Positions 1 through 6,442 of a stretch of DNA of 7,717 nt are shown here, in pieces. This stretch comes from a bacterium (GTDB lineage Bacteria; JALSQH01): the NCBI GenBank assembly GCA_026985515.1, contig JALSQH010000216.1, positions 1 through 7,717 on the forward strand, read 5' to 3'. A program made the position numbers and the translations under genes. Below the pieces are notes generated by a model, which saw nothing but the letters and a program-made list of their open reading frames with translations, searched no databases and had not been told where the DNA came from. The number at the start of each line of letters is the position of its first letter. Position 1 is the first letter of the stretch.

Positions 1-838
1 AATTTTTCCCTTTTTCAACTCTGAATCTTTCACCCTGACTTTTTGAGTGGATGTATTCATGCACCACGTTGTAGAATAGATGAGGTAGTTCCCTTTTTAT
101 CTTTTCCACTTTTTCTTCATTTAATATAGGTACACCATGACCTGGAACTATCATTTTTACAGGAAGCTCCTTTATTTTTTCAAGTGATCTGAAAAGATCA
201 AAGCAGTTTGACCCCTGAGGTCTCAGAGTGCCGGCTTTAATCAATTCCTCTCCATTTTTTCGGACAAAAGCAACCAGAAGGTCTCCCACCACTGCCAGTC
301 CCTTGTCTTCCAGGAAGTAGGTAATGGAATCTGGAGTGTGACCGGGGGTATGGATAACCCTGAATTTGAATCGTCCAATTTCAACTTCTCCTTCTTCAAT
401 GAATTCTGCCTGATAGTGTCGCAGCAGTGCAGGATCAATGTCAAAATATGTTTTCATAACATCAAAAAAATTTATATGGCCTGTGGTGAAACCAGGATGA
501 TACTGGATCGCCTCATCTGTTATGGGATATGCGAAAACTTTTCCGGAATATTTCAGAACATTCATTATGGCGAAATGATCAAAGTGACGGTGGGTAAGAA
601 AAATATTTCTGACATTGAGTGACTCAAAAAATTCTTTTTTCTCCTCAAAGAGAGGATCATTTTTTCTGTAAAAGCCAGGATCAATAAGATCCACAAACTT
701 ACCATTTTCTCCTTCCACTATGGTGGTGTTGCAGTCAAAGATGTAGTATCCTTTTGGATTCACAGGCGAAAAGATCTTCTCACCTCGTAAGATTTTGATT
801 CCATCAACAGCTTCAATCACTCTTTCTTTGATACTCAT
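1..838 (-). CDS. MBL-fold metallo-hydrolase, C-terminus cut by window edge
   Basis: The reading frame starts at the ATG at 836-838 and stays open for 279 codons to the left edge, so the C-terminus is missing. The metallo-beta-lactamase signature is complete: THRHFDH at residues 82-88 (His83, His85, Asp87, His88), HTPGHT at 163-168 (His167), VGDLL with Asp186, and PGHG with His234. This predicts a dinuclear metal hydrolase of the glyoxalase II-like superfamily, cytoplasmic since no signal peptide is visible. A segment at about 113-145, between the first and second metal motifs, may shape the substrate pocket. The start lies 9 nt after the bioF stop with no good Shine-Dalgarno site in between; an AGGGG inside the bioF end is rather far, so translation is probably coupled to bioF. 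The substrate is unknown. Its place behind bioB and bioF hints at a thioester or ester hydrolase role near biotin synthesis, but that is inference only. Confidence 0.9.
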   Translation of the reverse strand, partial: MSIKERVIEAVDGIKILRGEKIFSPVNPKGYYIFDCNTTIVEGENGKFVDLIDPGFYRKNDPLFEEKKEFFESLNVRNIFLTHRHFDHFAIMNVLKYSGKVFAYPITDEAIQYHPGFTTGHINFFDVMKTYFDIDPALLRHYQAEFIEEGEVEIGRFKFRVIHTPGHTPDSITYFLEDKGLAVVGDLLVAFVRKNGEELIKAGTLRPQGSNCFDLFRSLEKIKELPVKMIVPGHGVPILNEEKVEKIKRELPHLFYNVVHEYIHSKSQGERFRVEKGKN

Positions 839-847
839 GTCAATTTA

Positions 848-2038
848 TTATACCCCTATTTTGAGGGTAATTCCATATTTTTTTCCCAGGGAGAGGAGAG
901 ATTCAAGAAGATCAGATATTTCTTCGAAAGTGTGGGTGGCCATAAGAGATACTCTCAGCCTTGAGGTTCCAGGAGGTACAGTTGGTGGTCTTATTGCCCC
1001 CACAAAGAATCCCTTCTCATACAGATCCGCTGATATCTTAAGCGTGGTTTCCTCCCTCCCAATGATAACAGGGACTATCTGGGATGAGAGATGAATCTCC
1101 CTTTTGAATAGTTCCTCTGCCCTCTTTTCAAAGAATCTGATGTTTTCCCATAATTTTTTTCTCAATCTTTCATCTTTTCTCATTATTTCCATTGCCTTTA
1201 TAATGGCAGACGCAAGTGGAACCGGGTAGCCGGTGGTAAAAATAAAGCTTCTGCTCCTGTTAATAAGGAAATTGATTAGATTTTTGCTTCCAGCCACATA
1301 TCCTCCTGAAACTCCCACAGCCTTGCCAAGGGTGCCCATGTGTATTTCAATTTCATTTTGTAGACCCAGATGAAAGGCAAGTCCTCTTCCCTCTGGGCCG
1401 AAAATTCCCGTTGCATGTGCTTCATCTACCATTACAGCGGCATTGTACCGCCCGGCAATTTCAACTATTTCCTTTAAAGGTGCCAGATCTCCATCCATGC
1501 TGAAAACTGTGTCTGTGACTATCAATTTTTTTTCTGCCCTGCTTTTTGAAAGGAGTTCTTCCAGGTGTCCTGTGTCGCGATGTCTGTAGATGCTTATTTT
1601 TGCTTTACTCAGTCTGCAACCATCTATGATAGATGCATGGTTGAGCTGATCGCTGAATATTTCATCCTCCTTACCCATCAGGGCTGTTATAATACCGACA
1701 TTTGTGTGATAGCCACTTGTATAAACCAGTGAAGCTTCCTTTTCTTTAAACTCAGCTATATATTTTTCCAGCTGGTTGTGTGGTGAATGATTACCAACAA
1801 TCAGTCTCGCCGAGCCAGAACCTACACCCCATTTTTCCGCAGAATTAACCAGAGCTTTTATCACTTCGGGATGGGATGCGAGGCCAAGATAGTTGTTTGA
1901 TGAAAAATTTATAACCTCTCTGCCATTTATAATGATTCTGCTTCGCTGGGGTGAGGATACTTCCCTCAATTCCCTGTAGAGACCCTTCTGTTTTATTTCA
2001 TCTATTTTTTCCATTATCCACTTTTCTAACCAGCTCAT
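848..2038 (-). CDS. bioF: 8-amino-7-oxononanoate synthase (KAPA synthase)
   Basis: This 396-residue PLP enzyme of the alpha-oxoamine synthase family condenses pimeloyl-ACP or pimeloyl-CoA with L-alanine to give KAPA, the first committed ring-forming precursor of biotin. Visible motifs are NFSSNNYLGLASHPEV (44-59), GSGSARLIVG (73-82), NHAS (133-136, His134 stacking on PLP), SMDGD (180-184), VDEAHATGIFG (204-214, Asp205 binding the pyridine nitrogen) and GTLGKAVG (235-242) with Lys239 as the Schiff-base lysine. The C-terminal PPGTSRLRVSLMATHT (355-370) matches the family's GTxRLRxxLxAxHT pattern. Length is normal. The family also contains 2-amino-3-ketobutyrate CoA ligase (Kbl), which motifs alone do not exclude. 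The bioF call rests mainly on context: its ATG overlaps the bioB stop in an ATGA, so the two are co-translated. The local Shine-Dalgarno (GGAAA) is weak, consistent with coupling. Confidence 0.93.
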   Translation of the reverse strand: MSWLEKWIMEKIDEIKQKGLYRELREVSSPQRSRIIINGREVINFSSNNYLGLASHPEVIKALVNSAEKWGVGSGSARLIVGNHSPHNQLEKYIAEFKEKEASLVYTSGYHTNVGIITALMGKEDEIFSDQLNHASIIDGCRLSKAKISIYRHRDTGHLEELLSKSRAEKKLIVTDTVFSMDGDLAPLKEIVEIAGRYNAAVMVDEAHATGIFGPEGRGLAFHLGLQNEIEIHMGTLGKAVGVSGGYVAGSKNLINFLINRSRSFIFTTGYPVPLASAIIKAMEIMRKDERLRKKLWENIRFFEKRAEELFKREIHLSSQIVPVIIGREETTLKISADLYEKGFFVGAIRPPTVPPGTSRLRVSLMATHTFEEISDLLESLLSLGKKYGITLKIGV

Positions 2039-3006
2039 AATATTTCCAGCCCCAGTTTAGTGACCATTTTTATATCATCTTCAAAATTTCTTCCTTTTGT
2101 GGTGAGGTAGTTACCCACCATGAGTCCGGATACACCTGCAAGGATCAGATAAGATTGCAGATCACCCATAAGGTATTCTCTTCCTCCAGCAATAAGAATG
2201 TGTTTATCGGGAAATATTAGTCTGTATACTGCAACACTTTTTAACGCATCGAGGGGGGTTAGATAGTGAGCGTTTTCAAGAGGTGTTCCAGGAATGGGAT
2301 GGAGAAAATTTATTGGAATTGAGTCAACATCAAGTTTTTTTAACTGATGAGCCATTTCTATTCTCTGTTCAAAACTCTCACCCAGACCAAAGATCCCTCC
2401 TGAACATATTTCCAGACCTATTTCCTTTGCTTTTTCAAGAACTCTTATTTTATCCTCCTGTTTGTGTGTTGTAACAATTCTGGGATAGTATGAAGCTGAT
2501 GTTTCGAGGTTGTTGTGGTATCTTGAGAGTCCTGCATTTTTCAGATCTTTCAGAAAATCTTCATCTATCACACCGAGGGATGCGTCTGGAAGAATCTCTG
2601 CCTTTTCTCTTATGAGTTCAACTGCCTTTAGGATTTTCATCTTTTGTCTTTTGGTAAAGGAGCCTCTTCCACTTGTGACGATGGAGAAACGCCTTGCTTT
2701 CCCTTTCTTTGCAATCAGTGCCCTGTTAAGAATTTCTTCAGGTTCCATAAGAGGATAGATGGGCATTTTTGCTTTTGACACAGATGACTGGGCGCAGAAG
2801 GCGCAATCCTCCGGACACAGCCCCGATTTGGCATTAACAATGGCGCAGAATTCAATTTTATTGGTAAAGTGTTTCTCTTTGATGGCGGTAGCAGTTGAAA
2901 AAAGGTTTAAAAGATCCGTTAGTTTATCTATTTTTTTTATTCTGTTAATGAGTTCCTCATCCAGATTGAGATCTTCAACCAGCTTTGAAAAATCCCTTCC
3001 CTGCAT
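2035..3006 (-). CDS. bioB: Biotin synthase, radical SAM, variant auxiliary-cluster site
   Basis: This 323-residue enzyme inserts sulfur into dethiobiotin, the last step of biotin synthesis. The radical SAM cluster motif is CPEDCAFC, with Cys64, Cys68 and Cys71 binding the [4Fe-4S] cluster. Other BioB hallmarks are NAKSG (58-62), YHNNLETS (163-170), CSGGIFGLGE (201-210), INFLHPIPGTP (232-242) and AGGRE (273-277). In the E. coli enzyme the sulfur-donor [2Fe-2S] cluster is held by Cys97, Cys128, Cys188 and Arg260. Here the aligned residues appear to be Ser108, Asp141, Cys201 and Arg276, so two of three cysteines are missing. Only one further cysteine, Cys54, exists in the protein. This points to a biotin synthase with a different auxiliary cluster rather than a dead enzyme. 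The ATG is the first possible start, because an in-frame TAA lies 12-10 nt before it. No Shine-Dalgarno site is visible and a TATAAT sits just upstream. Confidence 0.95.
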   Translation of the reverse strand: MQGRDFSKLVEDLNLDEELINRIKKIDKLTDLLNLFSTATAIKEKHFTNKIEFCAIVNAKSGLCPEDCAFCAQSSVSKAKMPIYPLMEPEEILNRALIAKKGKARRFSIVTSGRGSFTKRQKMKILKAVELIREKAEILPDASLGVIDEDFLKDLKNAGLSRYHNNLETSASYYPRIVTTHKQEDKIRVLEKAKEIGLEICSGGIFGLGESFEQRIEMAHQLKKLDVDSIPINFLHPIPGTPLENAHYLTPLDALKSVAVYRLIFPDKHILIAGGREYLMGDLQSYLILAGVSGLMVGNYLTTKGRNFEDDIKMVTKLGLEIL

Positions 3007-3014
3007 AATTGAAT

Positions 3015-3043
3015 ATTATACAGTGATGGGGGAAGAATGAAAG
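3015..3043 (-). promoter_or_regulatory. Candidate bioB promoter, near-leaderless
   Basis: In the 41-nt gap before bioB the minus strand carries a perfect -10 box, TATAAT (3020-3015), preceded after 17 nt by a weak -35, CTTTCA (3043-3038). A start about 7 nt beyond the -10 would fall at or next to the bioB ATG, giving a leaderless or almost leaderless transcript. That fits the lack of a Shine-Dalgarno site. No convincing BirA or BioR operator palindrome and no room for a riboswitch were seen. Confidence 0.5.
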
Positions 3044-3047
3044 GCTC

Positions 3048-4136
3048 TTATCTTGTAAGAAGGTTTTTAAATTGAGTGAAAAAGTCAGGTATTCCGACGT
3101 TTATTAAATATCCCGTTTCTAACTCATTAGAACTTATCTCCATTCCCAAGAGAAAATTTTCGATGGTGGCAAGAATCAATAAATTTTGATTCGCCAACTG
3201 AATCAGGACATATTCCTTTATCGGTGGATATCCAATTTCTTTTTCTATTCTATGGTATGTGTTGAAAATAGATATAAAATTTGCCATAAAATCACCTTTA
3301 TCACCTTTTTTAAATACAACTTCAGGAGAACTTGAAATATGAACAATTCCAATGTTTAATAACGATGTTCCGAAAATATCTTGAAGTATTTGCTCTACCT
3401 TTGTTACCTCGCTATCTTGCTCATTGCTTTTAATAATTTCTTTCTGTTTTTCTCCTAAATTTCTTGTCTCTTCATCTATCTGTCTTGATGATTCCATAAG
3501 AATAAATTCAATTGGAGCTATTACCTCAGGTTTAACATTTTTGAATGGCAGTTGTTCGTAAAAATAACTCTTAAGTGAAAGAATCTTTTTTAAAGCATCA
3601 ACTCCTGTCAGGTCACCGAAGTTGCATCTTATCAGATTCCCGTCCTGTATGTAAATTTCTCCTTCCCCTTCCCTTGAAACTACCTTTATTCTCGCACTTC
3701 CCTTTTCAAATCCGACTACTGAGAGTAGAGTTGGCAGATCAATTTTTACTTTTCCTGTTACTGGAGTTTCTTCATCTTTTCTTGATAATAGGAATTCTAT
3801 TGATTCAATTAATTGCTCTTTGGTTACTGGTTTGCTTAACATGTAATCTATACCAATTTCTGCAATTCTCCTTGCGACTTTGTCATTTAAGTATCCGCTC
3901 ACTACAAGAAATTTTTGCATAGGATTGCGTTGTTTAATGTTCTTAATCAATTTAATCCCATCCATTTTTGGCATAACTAAGTCGGTTATAATGAGATCAT
4001 ATTTGTCAGGAGAATATTCTTTAATCAAAGAAAAGGGATTATTGTACAATTTAATGTTATATTTATCAGCAAGAAATGATTTATACTGTGACAATATCTT
4101 GTCCTCGTCATCTATGACGGCTATTCTGTAACTCAT
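3048..4136 (-). CDS. Response-regulator receiver protein with PATAN (DUF4388) and Roadblock-like domains
   Basis: This 362-residue soluble protein has three parts. Residues 1-120 form a CheY-like receiver: acidic pair Asp9-Asp10, phospho-acceptor Asp52 in LIITDLVMPKMDG, switch Ser80, and Lys102 in SKP. Residues 128-194 resemble a PATAN/DUF4388 domain (GKVKIDLPTLLSVVGFEKG, then EGEIYIQDGNLIRCNFGD and a GVDALKKIL helix). After a polar linker (about 215-243), residues 245-362 show a helix, two strands, a long helix, three strands and a last helix, the order of a Roadblock/LC7 fold; this third call is from secondary-structure reading and is weaker. There is no DNA-binding or enzymatic output domain, so output is probably by protein contact. 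It starts in an ATGA overlap with the upstream Roadblock-like gene, with GAGGA 9 nt before the ATG, so the two proteins are probably partners. No histidine kinase is in the window. Base composition is AT-rich. Confidence 0.88.
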   Translation of the reverse strand: MSYRIAVIDDEDKILSQYKSFLADKYNIKLYNNPFSLIKEYSPDKYDLIITDLVMPKMDGIKLIKNIKQRNPMQKFLVVSGYLNDKVARRIAEIGIDYMLSKPVTKEQLIESIEFLLSRKDEETPVTGKVKIDLPTLLSVVGFEKGSARIKVVSREGEGEIYIQDGNLIRCNFGDLTGVDALKKILSLKSYFYEQLPFKNVKPEVIAPIEFILMESSRQIDEETRNLGEKQKEIIKSNEQDSEVTKVEQILQDIFGTSLLNIGIVHISSSPEVVFKKGDKGDFMANFISIFNTYHRIEKEIGYPPIKEYVLIQLANQNLLILATIENFLLGMEISSNELETGYLINVGIPDFFTQFKNLLTR

Positions 4137-4510
4137 TTTCTGTTATCCTCTTTGAAAATATTATTGAATTTCTTTATCATTTCAGGCAGAATGACATTTA
4201 AGAATAAGCCAAGAGGGATTTTCACGGAATCAAAAAGTATACTCCATTGATAGTGATCATTTGGTATCACCACAAGTTTTTTATCGTTTTTAAGGTCAAA
4301 CAAATAATAATCACCAATTTTAGGAAAGTTTCCATCATGGAGTAATTTTTCAATTTTATAGGTTAACTCTGAGATTAATATACCGCCTTTTTTATGAAAA
4401 TTCTTTCCAGCTACTATCTTTTTTTCTTTATTGGACCAGATAAATGTACTAACTAAGGAATCTTTTAATTCATCTTCCAGCGAAGCTAAAATTCCTTCTA
4501 ATGGGCCCAT
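4133..4510 (-). CDS. Small divergent Roadblock/LC7-like protein
   Basis: This 125-residue soluble protein has no motif I can name with certainty. Its predicted order is helix (3-17), strand pair around STFIWSNKEKKIVAGK (21-36), helix (about 42-58), strands around YYLFDLKNDKKLVVIPND (68-85) and WSILFDS (89-95), and a long C-terminal helix (about 98-120). That is the Roadblock/LC7 order, although the classical glycine and Asp-Gly positions are not kept. Its stop overlaps the start of the receiver-PATAN gene by ATGA, so the products are likely made together and may interact. The ATG at 4508-4510 is the only reasonable start: an in-frame TAA lies about 18 nt upstream. The Shine-Dalgarno is poor (GGA at 8 nt); a better AAGGAG is about 23 nt upstream. 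GC content is clearly lower than in the biotin genes. Confidence 0.75.
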   Translation of the reverse strand: MGPLEGILASLEDELKDSLVSTFIWSNKEKKIVAGKNFHKKGGILISELTYKIEKLLHDGNFPKIGDYYLFDLKNDKKLVVIPNDHYQWSILFDSVKIPLGLFLNVILPEMIKKFNNIFKEDNRK

Positions 4511-4552
4511 TTTTAAAATCCAGTTTTATAAAAATTCTCCTTCCATACTTTT

Positions 4553-4581
4553 ATTATAAACTTTTTTTTGTAAAATGAAAG
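4553..4581 (-). promoter_or_regulatory. Candidate promoter for the Roadblock-like/receiver gene pair
   Basis: The 100-nt gap between the acetyltransferase-deacetylase gene and the downstream pair contains TATAAT (4558-4553) with CTTTCA (4581-4576) 17 nt upstream on the minus strand. The arrangement matches the candidate bioB promoter (CTTTCATT, then 15 nt, then TATAAT). Transcription would start near 4546, about 36 nt before the ATG at 4510. The -35 is weak by sigma-70 consensus. Confidence 0.5.
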
Positions 4582-4610
4582 TTTTCGGACAAATTGCTAA
4601 TAAAGAGCCA

Positions 4611-5948
4611 TTAATCTCCAACAATACCTCTTATTATTTCATAATTACACTTTGCAACTGATTCCAGATTATAGCCTCCCTCAAGAAGAAGAATTAGTCT
4701 TCCTGAAGCAAATTTTTCAGAGATTTCATTGATTATTTTTGCCATTTGATAGTAGGCATTTTCGCTGAGCATAAGACCTGTCATTTTCTCATCTCTGTGG
4801 GCATCCTGTCCAGCAGAAACAAGTATAATGTCAGGTTTGTACTCCTCTGCAATGTCATAAACAATTTTAAATTTTTCAAGATATTCATCATCCTCAATAA
4901 GTGGTGGTAATGGAAAGTTACGGGTGTAACCTTTTCCTGGACCAACCCCGGTTTCTTCTTCAGAACCTGTATTGGGATAAAGGTTTCTCTGATGGAAGGA
5001 AACATACATGATTGGTTTGTCATATAAAATTTCCTGGGTGCCATCACCGTGATGAGCGTCCCAGTCTATTATCATTGGCCTGTATCCCTTTTCAAAGAGA
5101 GAAAGAGCCAGTCCAGCCATATTGTTGAAAAAGCAGAAACCCTTGGCCTCGTTTCTTGTGGCATGATGTCCAGGTGGCCTGGCAAGCACAAAAATTTTTT
5201 TGTGTTCTTCCACTATTTCTCCAGCCAGCAGAGCACCACCGAAGGCTAATTTTGCAATGTCGTAGGTTTCTTTTGTTACGAAGTTGTTTCGTCCAAGAGG
5301 GGTAAGTGTCTCTGATGCCTTTTTTACTTTTTCCACAAGTTCTCTGGAGTGTACCTTGAGTAGTTCTTCCTCTGTTGCAGGTCTCGGAGGTATAAGGTTT
5401 AGTTTATGTAAAATACCCTTAATTCTGAGGTAGTTAATCGTATATGCAATTCTTTCGGCTTTCTCCGGATTGTAAGGATTGTCATAGATTAGGAATTTTT
5501 CTGTATATATCAGAGTAAGTGGTGCTTTTTTTATGATGGTGGGATATGGATCGTAAAGATCCATAATTAAACCTCTCTGAGCGACTTTTTCAAACTTATA
5601 ACCAAGTCTCTCATATATTTGGGGTCTTCCAGTTTGTACGAAGAGTTTCTTATAGCCCCGCTCTTTGAGATGGTCGATTAGCAGGTCAAGAGCTCCTTTA
5701 CCATATCCTTTTCCTCTATAAAATTTATCTATTTCAAAGAACAGAAGTTCGGGGAGGTCATCTTCATGATATATAATCAGCATCCCCCCTACAATTTTAC
5801 CTTCGGCTTTGATGGCAAGGTATTCTTTGTTATATTTTTTTTTTATTTTTTCGTAATAGGGTTTCCAGGGGAATTCATCCAGACGGATTTCAGTAAAAGG
5901 ATAATCCTCTACCCTCGCTGTTAAAATTGGAATAAGCTCAACTATCAT
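4611..5948 (-). CDS. Fused GNAT acetyltransferase and zinc-dependent deacetylase (HDAC/AcuC/APAH family)
   Basis: This single 445-residue chain joins two opposing activities. Residues 1-130 are a GNAT domain: KIVGGMLIIY (51-60), the acetyl-CoA loop YRGKGYGKGA (77-86) and the C-terminal signature IYERLGYKFEK (111-121). Residues about 145-445 are a histone-deacetylase-fold hydrolase: RPPGHHA (257-263, catalytic His261-His262), GFCFFNN (270-276), DWDAHHGDG (295-303, zinc ligands Asp297 and His299), SAGQDAH (378-384, zinc ligand Asp382; the common Phe is Gln) and EGGYN (423-427, catalytic Tyr426). Both halves look intact. By family knowledge the substrate could be acetyl-lysine on a protein (as with AcuA/AcuC acting on acetyl-CoA synthetase) or an acetylated polyamine; the sequence does not decide. 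GAAGGA lies 8 nt before the ATG at 5948, supporting the start. The gene follows a strong terminator by only 26 nt, so its own promoter is unclear. Confidence 0.93.
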   Translation of the reverse strand: MIVELIPILTARVEDYPFTEIRLDEFPWKPYYEKIKKKYNKEYLAIKAEGKIVGGMLIIYHEDDLPELLFFEIDKFYRGKGYGKGALDLLIDHLKERGYKKLFVQTGRPQIYERLGYKFEKVAQRGLIMDLYDPYPTIIKKAPLTLIYTEKFLIYDNPYNPEKAERIAYTINYLRIKGILHKLNLIPPRPATEEELLKVHSRELVEKVKKASETLTPLGRNNFVTKETYDIAKLAFGGALLAGEIVEEHKKIFVLARPPGHHATRNEAKGFCFFNNMAGLALSLFEKGYRPMIIDWDAHHGDGTQEILYDKPIMYVSFHQRNLYPNTGSEEETGVGPGKGYTRNFPLPPLIEDDEYLEKFKIVYDIAEEYKPDIILVSAGQDAHRDEKMTGLMLSENAYYQMAKIINEISEKFASGRLILLLEGGYNLESVAKCNYEIIRGIVGD

Positions 5949-5974
5949 ATAGGGATTCCTTCAATGTTGATAGG

Positions 5975-5998
5975 AAAAAAAGGGGGGAAGAATCCCCC
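5975..5998 (-). terminator. Rho-independent terminator after the Roadblock/LC7 gene
   Basis: On the minus strand a 6-bp stem, GGGGGA (5998-5993) with TCCCCC (5988-5983), closes a TTCT loop and is followed, after one C, by seven T residues (5981-5975). It begins 5 nt after the stop of the Roadblock gene at 6004. This is a textbook intrinsic terminator and should end most transcription from the promoter at 6401-6429. Confidence 0.9.
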
Positions 5999-6003
5999 GC
6001 CTA

Positions 6004-6372
6004 TTATCCTATTGTTTCATCAAAATCTTCCACAGCTTCGTCCAGCATCATTCTTACAAGACCAAGATTCATGTCTTTGCTACCAATGACGAAGATGAAT
6101 ACTTTTGCCTTTTCTGAATGCATAAGAACTATTTTACCTTCTGTTCCTTCAATTGAGATGGTGTCTGGTTTCCCAAGGGCAGCTTCTGTTATAACTTTCG
6201 TTGCAGTGTTAACTGCATGAGAAATCAATGCAGCGATTTTGTCCTGGGCGTATTTTTTATCCAATTTTGATGCTATGATCATTCCATCTGTACCAACAAT
6301 TGCAGCTCCCTCTGAACCTTCAATATGAGAAAGTTCATCAATGATTTTGTCGAATACTTCCTGTCGTCCCAT
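6004..6372 (-). CDS. Roadblock/LC7 domain protein, MglB-like
   Basis: This 122-residue protein is a single canonical Roadblock/LC7 domain: N-terminal helix (2-16), GAAIVGTDGMIIAS (22-35) with the typical Gly and Asp-Gly turn, helix (43-65), strands around TISIEGTEGKIVLMHS (71-86) and VFIFVIGS (91-98), then MNLGLVRMMLDEAVEDF (101-117). Family members dimerise and act as partners or GTPase-activating proteins of small Ras-like GTPases; MglB with MglA in Myxococcus polarity is the best-known case. No MglA-type GTPase is in the window, so the partner must be elsewhere or absent. The start is firm: AAAGGAGGT (6385-6377) precedes the ATG. It has its own sigma-70 promoter and strong terminator, so it can be a monocistronic unit, although read-through from the two upstream genes is possible. 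Its GC content is close to that of the biotin genes and above that of the divergent Roadblock-like genes. Confidence 0.93.
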   Translation of the reverse strand: MGRQEVFDKIIDELSHIEGSEGAAIVGTDGMIIASKLDKKYAQDKIAALISHAVNTATKVITEAALGKPDTISIEGTEGKIVLMHSEKAKVFIFVIGSKDMNLGLVRMMLDEAVEDFDETIG

Positions 6373-6400
6373 TGTAACCTCCTTTCAATTTTCAATAATT

Positions 6401-6429
6401 AATATAATCACGTTTACAGGAAAAGTCAA
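6401..6429 (-). promoter_or_regulatory. Sigma-70 promoter for the MglB-like Roadblock gene
   Basis: Minus strand TTGACT (6429-6424), a 17-nt spacer and TATATT (6406-6401) form a strong sigma-70-type promoter in the 70-nt gap before the gene. Transcription would start near 6394, giving a leader of about 22 nt that contains the AAAGGAGGT ribosome binding site. Confidence 0.75.
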
Positions 6430-6442
6430 TATAATTACCTAT

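Noticed and set aside
378-384. Gln in place of the usual Phe in the deacetylase SAGxDAH motif (protein residues 378-384 of the 4611-5948 gene) as a sign of inactivation
   Set aside because: The zinc-binding Asp382 and all other catalytic residues are intact. The changed position is not a metal ligand, so it is more likely a substrate-pocket variation. The coordinates given are residues, not bases.
338-622. Open plus-strand frame of 94 codons opposite the MBL-fold gene
   Set aside because: It lies wholly within the antisense of a gene with a complete metal-binding signature and has no recognisable motif or ribosome site. The other plus-strand frames, such as 795-1094, 2510-2758, 3575-3922 and 6900-7214, were rejected for the same reason.
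839-847. ATT codon two codons before the ATG as the true start of the MBL-fold gene
   Set aside because: ATT starts are very rare, and the ATG two codons later explains the gene equally well.
3007-3047. Biotin-responsive operator or riboswitch before bioB
   Set aside because: The 41-nt gap has no clear inverted repeat resembling BirA or BioR sites and is too short for a riboswitch.
4558-4584. AAACTTT/AAAGTTT inverted repeat as a terminator after the acetyltransferase-deacetylase gene
   Set aside because: The stem is almost all A-T, the loop is long, and no T-run follows on the minus strand. It overlaps a likely promoter instead.
4781-5047. Alternative minus-strand frame of 88 codons inside the acetyltransferase-deacetylase gene
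   Set aside because: It overlaps the catalytic core in another frame, where the deacetylase motifs require the main frame.
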